Shown here: positions 21,670 through 34,062 of the stretch, in pieces
How positions within the stretch are numbered: the first letter of the stretch is position 1
How the letters are laid out: each line of letters opens with the position of its first letter
Assembly: GCA_002118135.1 (NCBI GenBank)
Contig: BDIU01000070.1
Coordinates: 186,001 to 250,000 of the forward strand
Direction of reading: 5' to 3'
From: Trebouxia sp. TZW2008
Lineage: Eukaryota; Chlorophyta; Trebouxiophyceae; Trebouxiales; Trebouxiaceae
Length of the DNA: 64,000 nucleotides
Made by a program: the position numbers and the translations under genes
The notes under the pieces: model-generated
Database searches by the model: none
Told to the model about the DNA's origin: nothing
The model's input: only the letters and a program-made list of their open reading frames with translations

Positions 21670-24094
21670 ATGAGTGCTTGCCAATCACGTTTGAGCGGTA
21701 GCATAACGCAAGGCAAGCTTGGGTCGACCCAGTTTAGATCAGTCAATCAACGCTTTGTCTTGTCGAGCAAGAGACGGAATCTTGGATGTGGTGCTTGCAA
21801 TCCAATAAAATGCTCGACCGCACAGGACGTGTTGGGAAGTCACAATTTGACCTTGGCTGAGGTGAGTTCTTGCTTTAGAGACCTGTCGCGATCGACGGAG
21901 GCGACCAAGTTGACTTGAACTTCAGCAACGGGCGTTTACTCCGTAGCATCCCCGCACTGGACGCAACTTGATTGCAAACCAGCCGTTGAAGGCAGACAGC
22001 CTTATCCTCAAAGAGAAATCCTTGGTTTGCTGGCCTTTGAAGGCACACGTGGGTTGCTTGCTGCCATAGCTAGCTTGCTGAATGCTGTCATCAGGCAGAA
22101 GAAGAAAATTCTTTCACAGCAAACTTCTTGTGGCTTGCAGGTTTGTGGACATTGCTTGCAGAGTGTTGTACACGGGCATGCAGCTTCAGGGCAAGCCATG
22201 CTTTTCTGCTTTAAGACCTGTCAGAGCCAAGCTCTGCAGCAGTACTATCAAGTGTTGCAGATGATAGACATCAAGGCGTTTGAGTTGGTTTCTCGAATCC
22301 AGGACGACCCACGGCTCATGCTTGTGTTGCGTATTGCATGCCAGCACTTGCAGGCAGCACTTGAAGCTGATCAACCCAGAGCAAAGTCCATGCCTGCCGA
22401 TGACAAGATTGGTGACCTGCAAGGTGACATCTGGGAGGTACGCATTGAGCAAGCTAAGGAGCTGTTGCAAACACGTTCTCACTACTGTGTAATCAATTAT
22501 GTGGGTGTTGCTGATACTTGATCATCAGCCAACGCATGTATACATGCAAGCATGCACACAAAAAGCTCGACCCTTTAGGACCCAAAAGCGGACCTCAGTC
22601 CTGCTACAGCAGGGCTTAACGCTGCTTTTTGGCAGGACTATTCCGTCCTTGTGCTACTAGTGCGACATTTGTTCCTTCTGGGTTTTAACTAGCTCTATGC
22701 CGCATATTTGTGTCAGCAATGTGCTATGACATCAGCTGCCATGATTGTTTTGTCAAAGCTGTTTGCCAAACATTGCTGCATCCTCTCCCCAGCTAAATAG
22801 CTTCTGAATTAGTATCACAAAGATGTTGTAACCCATTGAAAGTCAATGTTGCATGTTGAGGCCCATTGTTGGCTTACGTAAAAGCTGTTCCATTATGCAT
22901 ATGCAAGAGTGACTGAGTTTGACGTTTTACAGGCTTGCAACTTCTTGAGACCTCCTGGCAATCATGATCCACTGCAGCCACCATCGTCTCTGCTTGAGGA
23001 GACATACCATATTCTTCAGCAAACCTTGCAGCAGATCTCAAATGTTCCCAAATCACAGCAACAGAATTTTAAAGCAGCCTTAGCCGACCTGTCCTTGGAG
23101 TGGTTTGTAAGCCTCAAAGCTCGACTTGACGGCAACAGAGTCAGGTACAAGTGCCATTGACACAACACTGCATTGCCAGATGTAAACTGTGTGCAGTGGT
23201 TGCAATGCATGTGGAGCTCATTTGCAGCATGGAAGCAGTGTTGCCATAGGCATGACATTGCATTGCTGCATTGTTGGCAAAGAACGATCACGCACATCTG
23301 ACATCCTTCATGTCTCTGATATGCTGCTTTGCCGACTGATACTGCTGATCAAGATTGCTCGAGAAAGCATGGTGATTCAGCACAAAAGATGTCAAATCTG
23401 CTGAACTGGGTTTGGGGCTGTGACCATGTTACCGCAACTACTGGCATGGCTGATCTGGAGGATGTGGGAGTGGCTACCTACCAGCTTGCATCTCTCTTCA
23501 ACCATTCATGTGAGCCAAATGTTATGTTTCGTTGGCCTGACAACAACGGTATGCAAGTTTTTGCCTGTACTTATGTTCAAAGCCAGTATCACCAATAATG
23601 CTTGCTTTTTGAACGCTCACAATGTCTTGGCATTGAGACAGCCTGACATGCTGGCACTGCCTTTGTGCAGACTGTGAAGTACCTGTCGCAGCAACCAAGA
23701 TGCATTGCGCTCTGATACAAATCAGCTGTTGCCTTTGAAGTTTGCTGGCTGTAACTGTTCCTTGCTTGTAGCTGTCAAACTGGTAATGCATGGTGCGTCA
23801 CCATGCATCAGCCAATGATTGAGCTTGCTTGCAGACACAGTCAATGTTGTGGCACTTCGTGACATCCAGCAGGGTGAGGAGCTTTTCCGTGCATACATCG
23901 ACGAGGGCATCAACTATGCAGCAAGGGCAAGAACCAAGGTTCTGCGAGGGCGTTATGGGTTCACATGCCAGTGTCAAGCGTGCTTGGACAATAGAGCAGT
24001 CAGCGTGGGCGTGATGAACATGGACCGCAGTCAGCAACAAGTCATTGTGCAAGAGTTAGCCTCAAAGCACATGGAGCTTTATCCGCCAATCTAG
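21670..24094 (+). CDS. SET-domain protein, SMYD-like lysine methyltransferase
   Basis: The likely role is S-adenosylmethionine-dependent protein lysine methylation. Exons join as 21670-21861, 21947-22048, 22141-22437, 22933-23144, about 23364-23548 and 23835-24094 (about 415 residues). The N-terminal ~40 residues are Ser/Arg-rich and could be a transit peptide. The SET start is GRNLIANQPLKADSLILKEK followed by SLVCWP. Exon 3 begins with a MYND-like Cys/His cluster (VCGHC, HGHAASGQ, FCFKTC). The core SET motif is SLFNHSCEPNVMFRW, then VVALRDIQQGEELFRAYID. The post-SET cysteines are YGFTCQCQACL. The order SET-N, Cys cluster, helical insert, SET-C, post-SET is that of SMYD proteins. The fifth exon's acceptor is the least certain boundary. 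The substrate is unknown. Confidence 0.85.
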
Positions 24095-25476
24095 GGGCAT
24101 TGCTCAGTCATAGAGTAGCCCTTCACATCGCTGTGTGCTGCATAGATTTTAGCTTGAAGATTTTTAAAGAAGGGCCTATAACACTGTTTGTCTCAAGCAA
24201 GGCTCAATTGTTAAGTAAGACAAATCTGCTTGCAGCAAGTCAAGTTTGCTTATTAGGCTGGAAAGTCTGTCCTCCCAATGAATCTCAAGAAAGTTCGACT
24301 GTTGCTTAGCCCCCGGGCCTGCATCTGATGAAGGCCTGTTCCTCAAGGACTGTGGTCCATAGGCCATTATAATTAACAACCGCATCTCATGTTGCGCTGC
24401 TGATCATGCCATGTGTTTTGACTGGTATGGTGTGGCATTTGATGTGATTGCCTGCACTGCATTTAATGCGAGCGGGCATAAAGCCGGTTTGTGCATGCTG
24501 CTGTCATGCATTGCTACCATGCATGCTGCTTCAGCCGCTGTGCTTAGTAGATGTGGTTTGTGCAGAAGCCCAAAAAACTTGACTGGCGCAAGCCTCTCAG
24601 GAAAATTGGCAATACCACATAGCAGGGTATTCTGTAAACAGTCAGAAGAACGCGTCAAGCTCTGACACTTCTTTGCTCAAGTGCACACCTGCTTGTGTAA
24701 GAGCAGTCACAGTTGCTGAACTGCTGCCTTGCAAGCCCTTCAAGACTTGCAGAAGCCATGAAAAGTTTTAGGGTGCTGGTGACACTGTTGCCAAAAGACC
24801 GCTGCATACAAGTGCGTACTCTGCTGTCTGTCAGCGCGTATAGTCAGCTGCACTAATTGCAAGACAGCCTGCTTTAGTCACACGCAAGGCTCACGCATGC
24901 ATCATGCATTCAAAGACACAACATATTGCGGTAAAGCTGGTGATAGGGCTGTCCTTCTGTGTTACAAGCAGAGGCAATCAAAGACACAACATATTGGCAA
25001 AAGCCAACGGATGAGCAGCAAGTAGCCACCAGTTGCACTTATTGTGATGAATGCATGCTACCAGGGATCATGCACTTTGCACCAGTAACGGCTGCGTACT
25101 GCATGCACTTGCGCCAGCAGCAGATACACCATGTACAATTTCATCAGGTCAGGCTCGAGGCTCGAAATGCAGTCACTGTGCATGACATACCGTGTGTCTG
25201 AGGCCAGTCCAACTGCGACTGCTTCGATCTGAAACCACAGTCGACATCTGAGAGGATGTATGCTGCCACTTCCGCGACTGAGCCTCTATTTCGACTGCAT
25301 CTGAAAATACACCTCATTCAGTCGCGCTGAAAGGTTAGCTGCGCGTGCAGCGGCCAAACAGCAAACGTTTGATCAAACGGCCAGCGGCTGTCTGACTCTC
25401 CTCCTTCTGTTGACCCGAGCACTCAGCTGTCCGTGCACCTCTGCGACAAGCGCTGATTCTGTACGAGCAGGCCTTG
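24095..25476. other. intergenic, no gene recognised
   Basis: About 1.4 kb with only short frames of poor quality. It includes a repeated AATCAAAGACACAACATATT (near 24910 and 24976). The last 200 bases precede the transit-peptide start at 25477. Confidence 0.5.
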
Positions 25477-28400
25477 ATGCCGGGGGGCTTGCAGTCCTTT
25501 TCGCAAAGGGCGTTGACCGGCGTCAGAACAGACTTCGTCGGCAGGGCTGCGTTCTCTCAACAACGGCAATCCTGCAGCGTATGGCGTCAAAAGCCCTGCA
25601 AAGCCGCTCATGTGCACACCATCAGTCCTGGGTCGGTCAGCAGCTGTGCGAGGTCCCTCCGAGGCTCATCTTTGCTTCAGCAAACAGTGCCCGTCCGGCG
25701 CAACAATCACCTACTGTCAGCAGCTGCATCTGACAGTGCAGCGCCAGCTGATGATCAACCTGACAATGTAGTAGAAGCTGAGCATCAACCTGCCAAACAG
25801 AACCTCAAGTCAAAGCTGTTGGGCATCAAGTCAAAGGTGTCAGGAGTAGCAAGCAATTTGAGCCCTGCAAAACTTGTGCAGCAAGGGTGAGCCCTGCATT
25901 CATCCCTGCTCACTCGCAACTTGTGATCTTCTTCATGCATTGCTCCCCAGGAACAGCACTGGGACATCACACCATCAAAATGCAGCACTGATTGTCATAT
26001 GGCAGTCTACTGAGAATACGTGACAAGCTGCACAGATTATGCTTGGCTGCAATGACATAAGAGCTTCAAGGAACCATATGTCAACGTATCGAGAGGTCTA
26101 TGACATAGCCATATCAACAACCCATATGCTAATGCATGCTAGTAGTCTTCACTGTGGCATCGTGACAAAATTGATCACATCAACTGAAGCAGCACCTGAG
26201 CAAGATAGCCACTAGTACAAATCACTAGTGAAGTAGTGATTTGTAGTGACAAACCACGTTTATCAATGGTTTGCACACGACGAAAAGGCAACAAAATGTC
26301 CAATGGATCCATTTTGTCCGGACCAAATCTAAGAAACGGCTGTTTTTGCAGGAAGGCGAGTTTGCACATTGTGGACCAGAGCTGGCAGCTGTTGAAAGCA
26401 CATATCTGGCCAATCTTGTTTATATTCGCTTTCTGCGATATAAGTGCTTGGGTGCTTGCCCGCGTGAACAGTCGCATTGTAAATGAAGGTACGCACAAAG
26501 CTGCTCCAAAGTGGCCCCCTGCATTGAAGCTCATCAGGTGTTGTTTCCCACCATAGAAAGCGCAAAAACACCTTAAAACCCTAAACCCTAGCACGTAACC
26601 AATTCCCCTAACGAAGATAAAACTGCAATTTTCCCTTAGGGTTTTTCAGTTTGCATCCCTAGCGCCCAAAATTTGATGGACTATAGTGTCAGTGAGTCAA
26701 AATGGTTTTGGACAGAATCGCTTGGAGGCAGTTCATTGCTTCTGTATGCCCGTAGCTGGATCATGGAACCTCATTAGAACGCATGTAAACAATGATGATG
26801 GCCAAGCTGCCTGAACTGTAATCCTGCATGCCAGACATGTAGTGCAGTCAACTCAACATCTTTGCAACCTACAACTATTTGCTGTGGCTGCCAGTTCCAC
26901 TGCTGCATGCAAGACGTTCAATGATTGCTGTGACTGCAGTTGCAATGCTCGTTCTGAGCATCCAATCAGCAATCGGCCCTCTGTGTCTCATGAGCCCAAA
27001 TCCTGTCTTGGCAGGAGGTTCTGCTGCAATTCAGCACTTTTGCAACTTGCAACTGATTGCTGTGGCTGCAGTTGCAATGCTCTTTCTGAGCATCCAATCA
27101 GCAATCGGCCCTCTGTGTTTCATGAGCCCAAACCTTGTCTTGTAAGGGGAAATTACTGTGCTTCAGCACTTTTGCAACTTGCAACTGATTGCTGTGGCTG
27201 CAGTTGCAATGCCCGTCCTGAGCATCCCGCCAGCGCTAATCAGTCCTGTATGTTTCATAAATTCAAATCCTGCCTTGTCAAGAAAATCTTTTGTAATTCA
27301 GTGTTTTTGTAAGTTACGACTGATTGCTGTTGCTGCAGTTGCATTGCGCCTACTAGACACTGACCGATATCAAATCGGCTCTCTGTGGTTCATGAGCCCC
27401 AACCCTGACTATAGAAGTTACACGCATGGCTACAAAATTATAATGTATGTCTGCACGCTCCTCAGCCTTCCACTGACCCTTTTGACCAAGACACTCGGCA
27501 GCTCTGCAGTTGTGCTACTTTGCTGCAAGCACACAAACAAGTCAGGTCAGTAACAATGCAATGCCCATGATTGCACCTGAATGTCAAGAGCGCTATGCTA
27601 CTGTATGGGGAAGCCATATCAATAACACTGTGCTCTTGTATGGGCACACCATGCTGTGACTGTCATTGCACTGCAGCATGCTGCTGTTTTGGCGTGTCTG
27701 TTGTGCTACTTTGCTGCCAGCACCCAAATCACTCAGCTGAGTCACAGCTTGATGTGCACAACTGCACCTGCATGTCAGCAAAACTATGCTACTGTATGGG
27801 CAAGCTATGTTGGCAACGCTGTGCTTTTGTATGGGCACGCTATGCCATGACTGTTATTGCACTGCGGCATGCTGCTGTTTTGGCGTGTCTGTTGTGCTAC
27901 TTTGCTGCAAGCACCCAAACCAGTCAGGTCAGTAGCCGCATGATGTGCATGATTGCACCTGCATGTCCACAACACTTTGCTGCTGCATGGGCACGCTATG
28001 CCGTGACTGTCATTGCGCTGCATCATGCTGCTGTTTCGGCAGGCCTGTTGTGCTACTTTGCTGCCAGTACTTAAACACGTCAGGTCAGTAACAGCGTGAC
28101 ATGTTTGATTGCATTTCGACGTCACCAAAATGTCAATGACACCATGCTGAATCCATTTTGTGGTGAGTATTGCATCGTGGCATGTTGCTGTTTCAGCAGA
28201 CCTGTTTCGCTACTTTGCGGTTGGCACCCAAACACGTCAGGCCAGTAACAGCGTGATGTGCCACAATGGGTTTTCAGCTGCCTTGTTCTTACAATGAGAA
28301 TGGCCTTATCTTGAGCGTCTTATGTTTCAACATGACTTTACCCAGTCTATGTACTTTGACTCAGTCCATGCCTCATGCGCAGTTGCTGAGACTACAGGTG

Positions 28401-30543
28401 CTGATGAGTCAGTGCAAGCCACAGCCCTAAGTGAAGCCAGTTTGCCACCGGACTTCTCACCTGCACAAGTCACAGAAACCGCTGACCAGCCAGGAAGCAC
28501 AGAAAAGCCAGTCAAAAAGGGCAGATTTGCAATAGTGCACCATGTGATGTCCACAATCCTACTGGTACAACCAGGCGTGGCTGCTGTGTGGCAACGAGCC
28601 TTCAATACAGATGTGGTTGTTGCACTGCGGGTGGGTTAACTTGTGACCTGCATGCCTGCCCCTGCCCCTGCCCCTGCCCCTGCCGTGCCCCGCCCCGCAG
28701 ATTGTACATCAGATCATAGAGCAGAGCAGAAGTAAGAGCACATAGCAGATCATGTATCACAGCAGAGATCACAGCATGCATCACGCTGTTCAAGGCAGCT
28801 TGTGACGTGTTGTAGCTAGTGCTGCTCCAATTAGCTTCCTCAGTGATGAATCATGATGTGTCGCAACAACCGTGATGTGTTGCAGCTATTGCCGCTCCAT
28901 TTCATAACGATGCTGGTTCTGCCATTGTCATGGACCCTGCTGCAATTTGCTTCCTCAGTGATGAGTCATTACTTGGCATAGATCAGACTGTATGTTGAGG
29001 GGCCTGGTGATGTGTTGCAGCTACTGCCGCTCCAATTTCTATCGACGCTGGTTTTGCCGTTGCCGTGGACCCTGCCTCGCCTGCTGGACCTGCAAGCAGC
29101 CAATCCTGTCGCCACTTTGGACGGTAAGCACCCTTGCCTGACTGCAAGCACCTCTGAATCCATGTCTCCTGTTGTGTAGCATTTGTACAACGTCCTCCAT
29201 GTGCCTGTTGCACCTGCAAGCAAGCAATCCTGTCGCCCTTTTGGACGGTCAGCACTCTTGCCTTACTGCAATCACCTTTGCTGGGACAATCCACGTCTCC
29301 TGTTGTGTAGCGTTTGTACAGTGTCCCTGGTGCACCTGCTGGTGTGCAAGCAAGCAATCCTGTCGCCCCTTTGGACGGTAAGCACTCTTGCCTTACTGCA
29401 ATCATCTTTGCTGGGACAATCCATTACTGCAATCATCTTTGCTGGGACAATCCACGTCTCCTGTTATGTAGCTTTTGTACAGTGTCCCTGATGCACCTGC
29501 TGGTGTGCAAGCAAGCAATTCCATTGCCATTTTGGATGATCAGCACTCTGGCCTTACTGTGATCACCTTTGCTGGGACAACCCACGTTTCCTGTTGTGTA
29601 ATGTTTGTACGGTGTCTTTCATGTGCCTGTTGGACCTGCAAGCAAGCAATCCTGTTGCCACCCTGATTGTTCTGCACTCTTGCTGCATTGCAAATCCCTT
29701 CACACCCCACGGTATGCGATCTTGTCTTACTGCAATCGCCTTTGCAGTAAGTGTACATTACTTCTGCCGTGTTGTTCCTGTACAGTATAGCATGCACTTG
29801 AAGCAGCGTAGCATACTTTGTCACTGTAAGAGCATGGCGTGTTTTTTGTCAGGCACCCTGTCCCCGCTCTGGGTGGTCGCACCCTCACCTTGCTGCATGC
29901 CCCTTCACACCAAATGGTTTGCACTCTTGGTTTACTGCATGCCCCTTCACACCTCATCTTTCATCCTTGCATTTTCTGATCTCTCGTGTGGGTAAGCTTT
30001 GTACATCCTTTGGCAACACATTTCTGCTCATCCAGCATCACCATCATCGAGTATGTACCTAACTGGGCCTGCTGAGCCTGTCTAGATGATGAAGATGAGC
30101 CTTGCATGATTGAAAGAATGATTGCAATGCAGGTCTGGGAGGTCAACAAGCTATGGATCGCTGATGCGTCCCTCAGTCGTATGGCAAGGGCAAAAGAGCT
30201 GGTGAAGCCCTTGAGGGCTGCTGTGGCACTGCCCTTCTTGGGTCTCATGTTCTTGACAAAAGCAATGGAACCATTGACAGTATCTTTCTGTTCATCCTGT
30301 TCATTGTCATCAAAGCGCAGGTCTGGAAGGTGAGGAGGCCATGGCAAGGGCAAAGGAGCTGGTGAGGCCCTTGAGGGCTGCTGTGGCACTGCCCTTCTTG
30401 GGTCTGATGTTTTTGACAAACGCAATGGAACCGCTCAAGGGACAGGTGCTGGCGTCCATGCCTGTGCGTTGGTACAGGGAGCTCCCTGAGATTCCGATTG
30501 TGGTCTTCATTGCCTTCTCGCTGCTGACCCTTGTGATTCAACG
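25477..30543 (+). CDS. plastid-targeted multi-pass membrane protein, family not recognised
   Basis: Exon 1 (25477-25886) encodes a Ser/Arg/Gln-rich transit-peptide-like N-terminus and an acidic linker, ending with KSKLLGIKSKVSGVASNLS. A later exon ending at 28630 encodes EKPVKKGRFAIVHHVMSTIL and NTDVVVALR. It joins in phase 0 to 29021-29123 (LLPLQFLSTLVLPLPWTLPR), which joins in phase 1 to 30321-30543. That exon encodes ARAKELVRPLRAAVALPFLG, LMFLTNAMEPL, MPVRWYRELPEIP and IVVFIAFSLLTLVIQR, giving at least three hydrophobic segments. The exon between 25886 and 28630 and anything after 30543 are not settled; a hydrophobic stretch at 31133-31230 is a candidate. Introns carry echoes and arrays. 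I do not recognise the family; targeting is inferred from composition. Confidence 0.6.
26569..26650 (+). repeat. interstitial plant-type telomere-like motif
   Basis: AAAACCCTAAACCCTAGC at about 26573-26590 holds two to three CCCTAAA units. The reverse form TTAGGGTTTTTC lies about 45 bases on (26636-26648). This is too short for a real telomere tract and lies inside an intron. It may be a chance match or a remnant of repair. Confidence 0.4.
26860..28260 (+). repeat. two tandem arrays in a long intron
   Basis: Array 1 (about 26862-27350) has four units of 130-180 bases around CAACTTGCAACTGATTGCTG then TGGCTGCAGTTGCAATGC. Array 2 (about 27670-28260) has four to five units of 150-190 bases around GCATGCTGCTGTTTTGGCGT then GTCTGTTGTGCTACTTTGCTGC. 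Units carry AG and GT dinucleotides in splice-like context, but I could not match either array to an exon. Confidence 0.7.
28800..28965 (+). pseudogene. echoes of the exon at 29021-29123
   Basis: Two copies precede the working exon. Both contain GTGTTG(C/T)AGCTA, TGC(C/T)GCTCCA and, in the nearer copy, ACGATGCTGGTTCTGCCATT and TGGACCCTGC. The acceptor TGTTGCAG is kept in the nearer copy. Confidence 0.6.
29124..29720 (+). repeat. array derived from an exon/donor junction
   Basis: From the donor of exon 29021-29123 (GGACG|GTAAGCAC) onward, the segment GCAAGCAATCCTGTCGCCC then TTTGGACGG(T/A)AAGCAC recurs about four times, with spacing of about 100-160 bases. Each unit continues with CTTTGCTGGGACAATCCACG and TCTCCTGTTGTGTAGC. 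The units reproduce the exon end plus the GTAAGC donor. Confidence 0.75.
30131..30290 (+). pseudogene. echo of the exon at 30321-30543
   Basis: An earlier copy, beginning after GCAATGCAG, encodes MARAKELVKPLRAAVALPFL followed by GLMFLTKAMEPL. It is nearly identical to the downstream exon over about 100 bases, 161 bases apart. It lacks the rest of the exon. It could be an alternative exon because it keeps an acceptor and an open frame. Confidence 0.65.
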
Positions 30544-30920
30544 GTCAGTCACCACTGGTTGTGATCTCAGGAGCCTTCTCCCTGCTGACTCTTGTGATCC
30601 AACAATCAGTCACTGCCGTTTGCTTGCAGCTTCTGATAGCTGACTTGCGTGTGAGTGTGTGGTCTTTGTTGCCGTCTCACTGGTGACTCTCGCAAACGTC
30701 AGTCATAGCTGGTTGTGATCTTTGCAGCGTTCTCAATGCTGTCTCTTGCGTTTGGGGACAAGTCGCAGATGTTTGCTTGCTGCTAGAAGTTTGCAATCTG
30801 CATTGTGATCTTGGTCGCTGCTTCTATCTGCTAAGTGCTGAATGAGTGTGTGATCTTTGCCGCCTTCTTGCTGCTGACTCTTGTGATCCAGAATTCAACT
30901 GCTGCCGTGTGCTTGCTTAC
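30544..30920 (+). repeat. array derived from the donor of exon 30321-30543
   Basis: The exon end (GGTCTTCATTGCCTTCTCGC, CTGCTGACCCTTGTGATTCA) and its donor recur in four decayed copies: about 30560-30625, 30657-30710, 30716-30760 and 30848-30920. Later units are the more diverged. Confidence 0.7.
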
Positions 30921-33900
30921 CAAACTCTTCAGTCTACACTGTAGTCTCTGCTGGCTTCTTCCCGTTGTGTGTTCAATTTGAGGGGTTTGTTGCTGCTATT
31001 TGCTTGCTGCCAGAGCTTCAAAACTTGTATTGCTGTCAATGTCTGACTGCTTGAACAGTAAGGGTGATCAGTACTGCTGGCTTGTTGAGTTTCTGTGCTG
31101 TTTGATCAATCCTTGCAGCCACACCCAGCATCATACCAGTTTATGCCATCAAATTCGGATGTGCAGTGAGAGCGGCCAACTATTCGGTCCCCAGCCTGAA
31201 CCTGTGGTGTGTCTATGGCCTGTCTTGAACAGCATGATCACACAGGTCCTGCGTTTTGCTGTGAAGTCTCTCAACTTGAGCTGTGCATCGAAGCTAGCAG
31301 GTCCCGTATTTTGAAACAAGTTCACCATTCTTGGATGCTGGTAGTAACAACGGCAACAACCATAGACACTTTCCAGCAAAGGCGCTAGGTGTGTGTGGCA
31401 CAAGTCCTGTCTCGAATGGCAATGCCACTGACAAAGCAATGTTGCTTGCAGGCTGCACAACCTTTTGCCAATTGTAATCTATCAGCAGGGACAGCAGCAT
31501 GATACGCAGCCAGCTGCTTAGCCAGCTGCGGTTTGCTGATGCCCATGTGTTGAAAGGTTCACGTCGTTAAGCGTCATAAAGGGAACCTCTGTGCATAGAG
31601 ACAGCCTGGGATTGCTGCTTTCACAGCAGCAATCAGCAGAAAGTTGACCTATTGGGGCCCAGGCCTTGCTCATGTGTTAGTTGGAATCCCAGCGCAGCCA
31701 GATGCAACCTATCAGCTCACACCAGAGCAGCCAAGTTTCTAGTTCTACTTCACAGTTTCAAGTGTCACACCTTGATTTCAGGTCATTAATGCTGTCAGTG
31801 TTGCACAGTATGGAGCTGATTTAATTCGATGGTTCTGATCACTTATAGTGATCACTTGTGCACATCTGCCTTAGGCGCATCTTGTGATGGCAAAAGGTGC
31901 AAACATTGAAGCAATGTATAGGCTGCCAATATGCATTCAGCTATAACATATATGGAATCTGCAAACTGAACTCAGGGCGCTTGCTCGGTCAAGAATCTTG
32001 ACTCGCAAAGCCCTGGGGCTATGCCAAACCAGGCTGGCAGTACAAAGACGCCCGTTTTTGACTGACCTCTCACATTTGCTCGGCACTCCGCACCTTCCAG
32101 CTCGCTATGTAAGATCTGGCTCGTCAAGCGTTGCGTGACCTAGCACTGATGCACCGCTGCAAGCTTGTCTTGCCCTTCTGTCTGTCCATCTGCTTAGCGT
32201 TGCTGTACACTGTGTTTGAAAGGGATGCAACGGTCCAGCACTACCTGTGCCTTGCTCACAGCCTTAGCAATCGCAACTTGATCTGCAAGTGCTGTTGCCA
32301 AGCTTCGTGCTCAAGCGGACATTTAGCTGTAGCTTCCAGGTAGTTCAGGTAAGCTTTTATTGGCTGCAACAGTCACCTGATTTGAATCAGGAGCTCTGCA
32401 ACAACTCACCGTTGCATACTATTCAGGCCTTTGATGGCCCTTCAAGACACAGCGCCTTTCGACCGACGTGCTACCTCTTCTGATGTTGTAACTCGGAGGT
32501 GCCCGGACCTCCTCATCTTCTTTGTGGTCCAGCCTGCCACCAGAGGACCGTACCTGAGCAGAGGTAAGTGCTGCACCAGAATCCTTACCAGTCAAGCTCG
32601 ATAGCAGGTAAGCATGCACACCATTGCCTATCATTGCCAATATTCCTGCACACTGTTGTCTACCAGCTCCCAACACTAGCACTGCCTAACCTTGTCCAAA
32701 CTGCCTGGTCCTGCTCGCCATAGCCAACTTATGCTCACCTGTGTCCACTTGGCCAACTGCTGCTTCACATTGCCCAAACGCCTACTGCCGCCTAAGCTGC
32801 TTACCATTGCCCACACCTTGCCTATCTCTGCCTAAAGTGTCAACCACTGCCTCTATTTGCCCACCGTTACCCCTGCTGCCTAACTTTGCCCACCGTTGCC
32901 CTGCTGCCTGACTTTGTCCACCATGACCTCTGTTGCCTAAGTTTGCCCACCATTGCCCCTGCTGCCTGACTTTGCCCACCATGCCCCAGGACTGCTTACC
33001 TTCGGCCCATTGTTGCCCACCATTAGCCCATCTCTGCTTACCATGGCCCAAACTTTGCTCACAACTAGCCTACCAACGCCCAATGCTGCCTACCTGCAGC
33101 CCAATGTTGCGCACCAAAGCCCACTGCTGGCTCACCATGGCCCGATGCTGCCTGCCATGGCCCAATGCTGCCTACCGCTGTGCCTACCAATGCCCAGTCC
33201 TGCCTACCTTTACCCACGTTCGCCCATTATTGACCACCATTGCCCAGTCCCGCCTACCTTTGCACAACATCTGCCCAAACTTGCCCACTGGCCTACCGCT
33301 TCCAACACCACAACCACCTTCTTCTCTTGCAACCTGATGATCTCCAGCTGGCATGTGGGTGCCTGGAGTGATGGGCGGGATGCTTATGGCCACACGTCCT
33401 CGTCGTGCATCCTGGTAACGCTTGCTTCTGCAAGCGGCTGAGATGGCCATGCTGGTTTTGATATCCAGCCTTTTGAATGGTGTGTTGTTCACACCTTCAA
33501 CAGGACATACAACTCTGACTGTCTATGCAGCACTTTGCTGCAATCACAACTGGCATTGTATATGCCAATTCCAGCAACGTACTTATTGCAGGCTCAAACT
33601 CAAGATGACAAGCAGACTCTGAAACAGTCAGTGTCAGCCTTGTTTGGTGGACATCAAGTTTACGGTCCTGCCAACTGATTGTGTGCAGCAGACGTTGGCG
33701 TCAGCCTGTCACTTGTAAGATTCTGAGATACTGCTGATGTTTGCAATTGACAGCAGGCTGACTGCAAGTTGTGGCGATGCCAGCATTGCTGCAGTGCTCC
33801 TTGCATGGTCATCTTGAACCCAGACACATACTAAAGAACTACGACATGGCAGGAAGCAAGCAGACTAGCTGTGAGCTTTGCTGCCTTTCACCCACAGCTG

Positions 33901-34062
33901 TGTCTGGCAGGGCACTGCTTGGGAAGGTTGACTGCCTGGCATGGACTGTCAATGCAGTCAATGCAGTGCATAACGCTGTGTCTTTCAACAAGTCTGCAGG
34001 CATGCTGCAATGCTGGCCAGCTAGCATAGACTGGCATGCATCCAGACAGATAATACTACGCT
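30921..34062. other. intergenic or intronic, no gene resolved
   Basis: Possible exons exist: 31133-31230 encodes a hydrophobic IIPVYAIKFGCAVRAANYS, and 32131-32340 is Leu/Cys-rich. Neither joins in phase to a neighbour. The region carries a family B repeat (31550-31675), a reversed family C repeat (31372-31418) and the pyrimidine-rich array at 32640-33310. Confidence 0.45.
32640..33310 (+). repeat. strand-asymmetric pyrimidine-rich array
   Basis: Irregular units of about 18-25 bases built from TTGCCCACCATTGCC and CTGCCTGACTTTGCCCACC run for about 650 bases. One strand is almost purine-free at its densest. Translation on the minus strand gives a WAN/GQ/QQW repeat, which is an artefact. Confidence 0.8.

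Noticed and set aside
26842..27312. Cys-rich frame with repeated CCGCSCNA, like a small disulfide-rich peptide family
   Set aside because: The repeat follows from the tandem DNA array, which is open in more than one frame and has no signal peptide or splice support.
32782..33337. Frames rich in WAN/GQ or in Leu-Pro-Thr
   Set aside because: Translations of the pyrimidine-rich array; irregular DNA units explain them.
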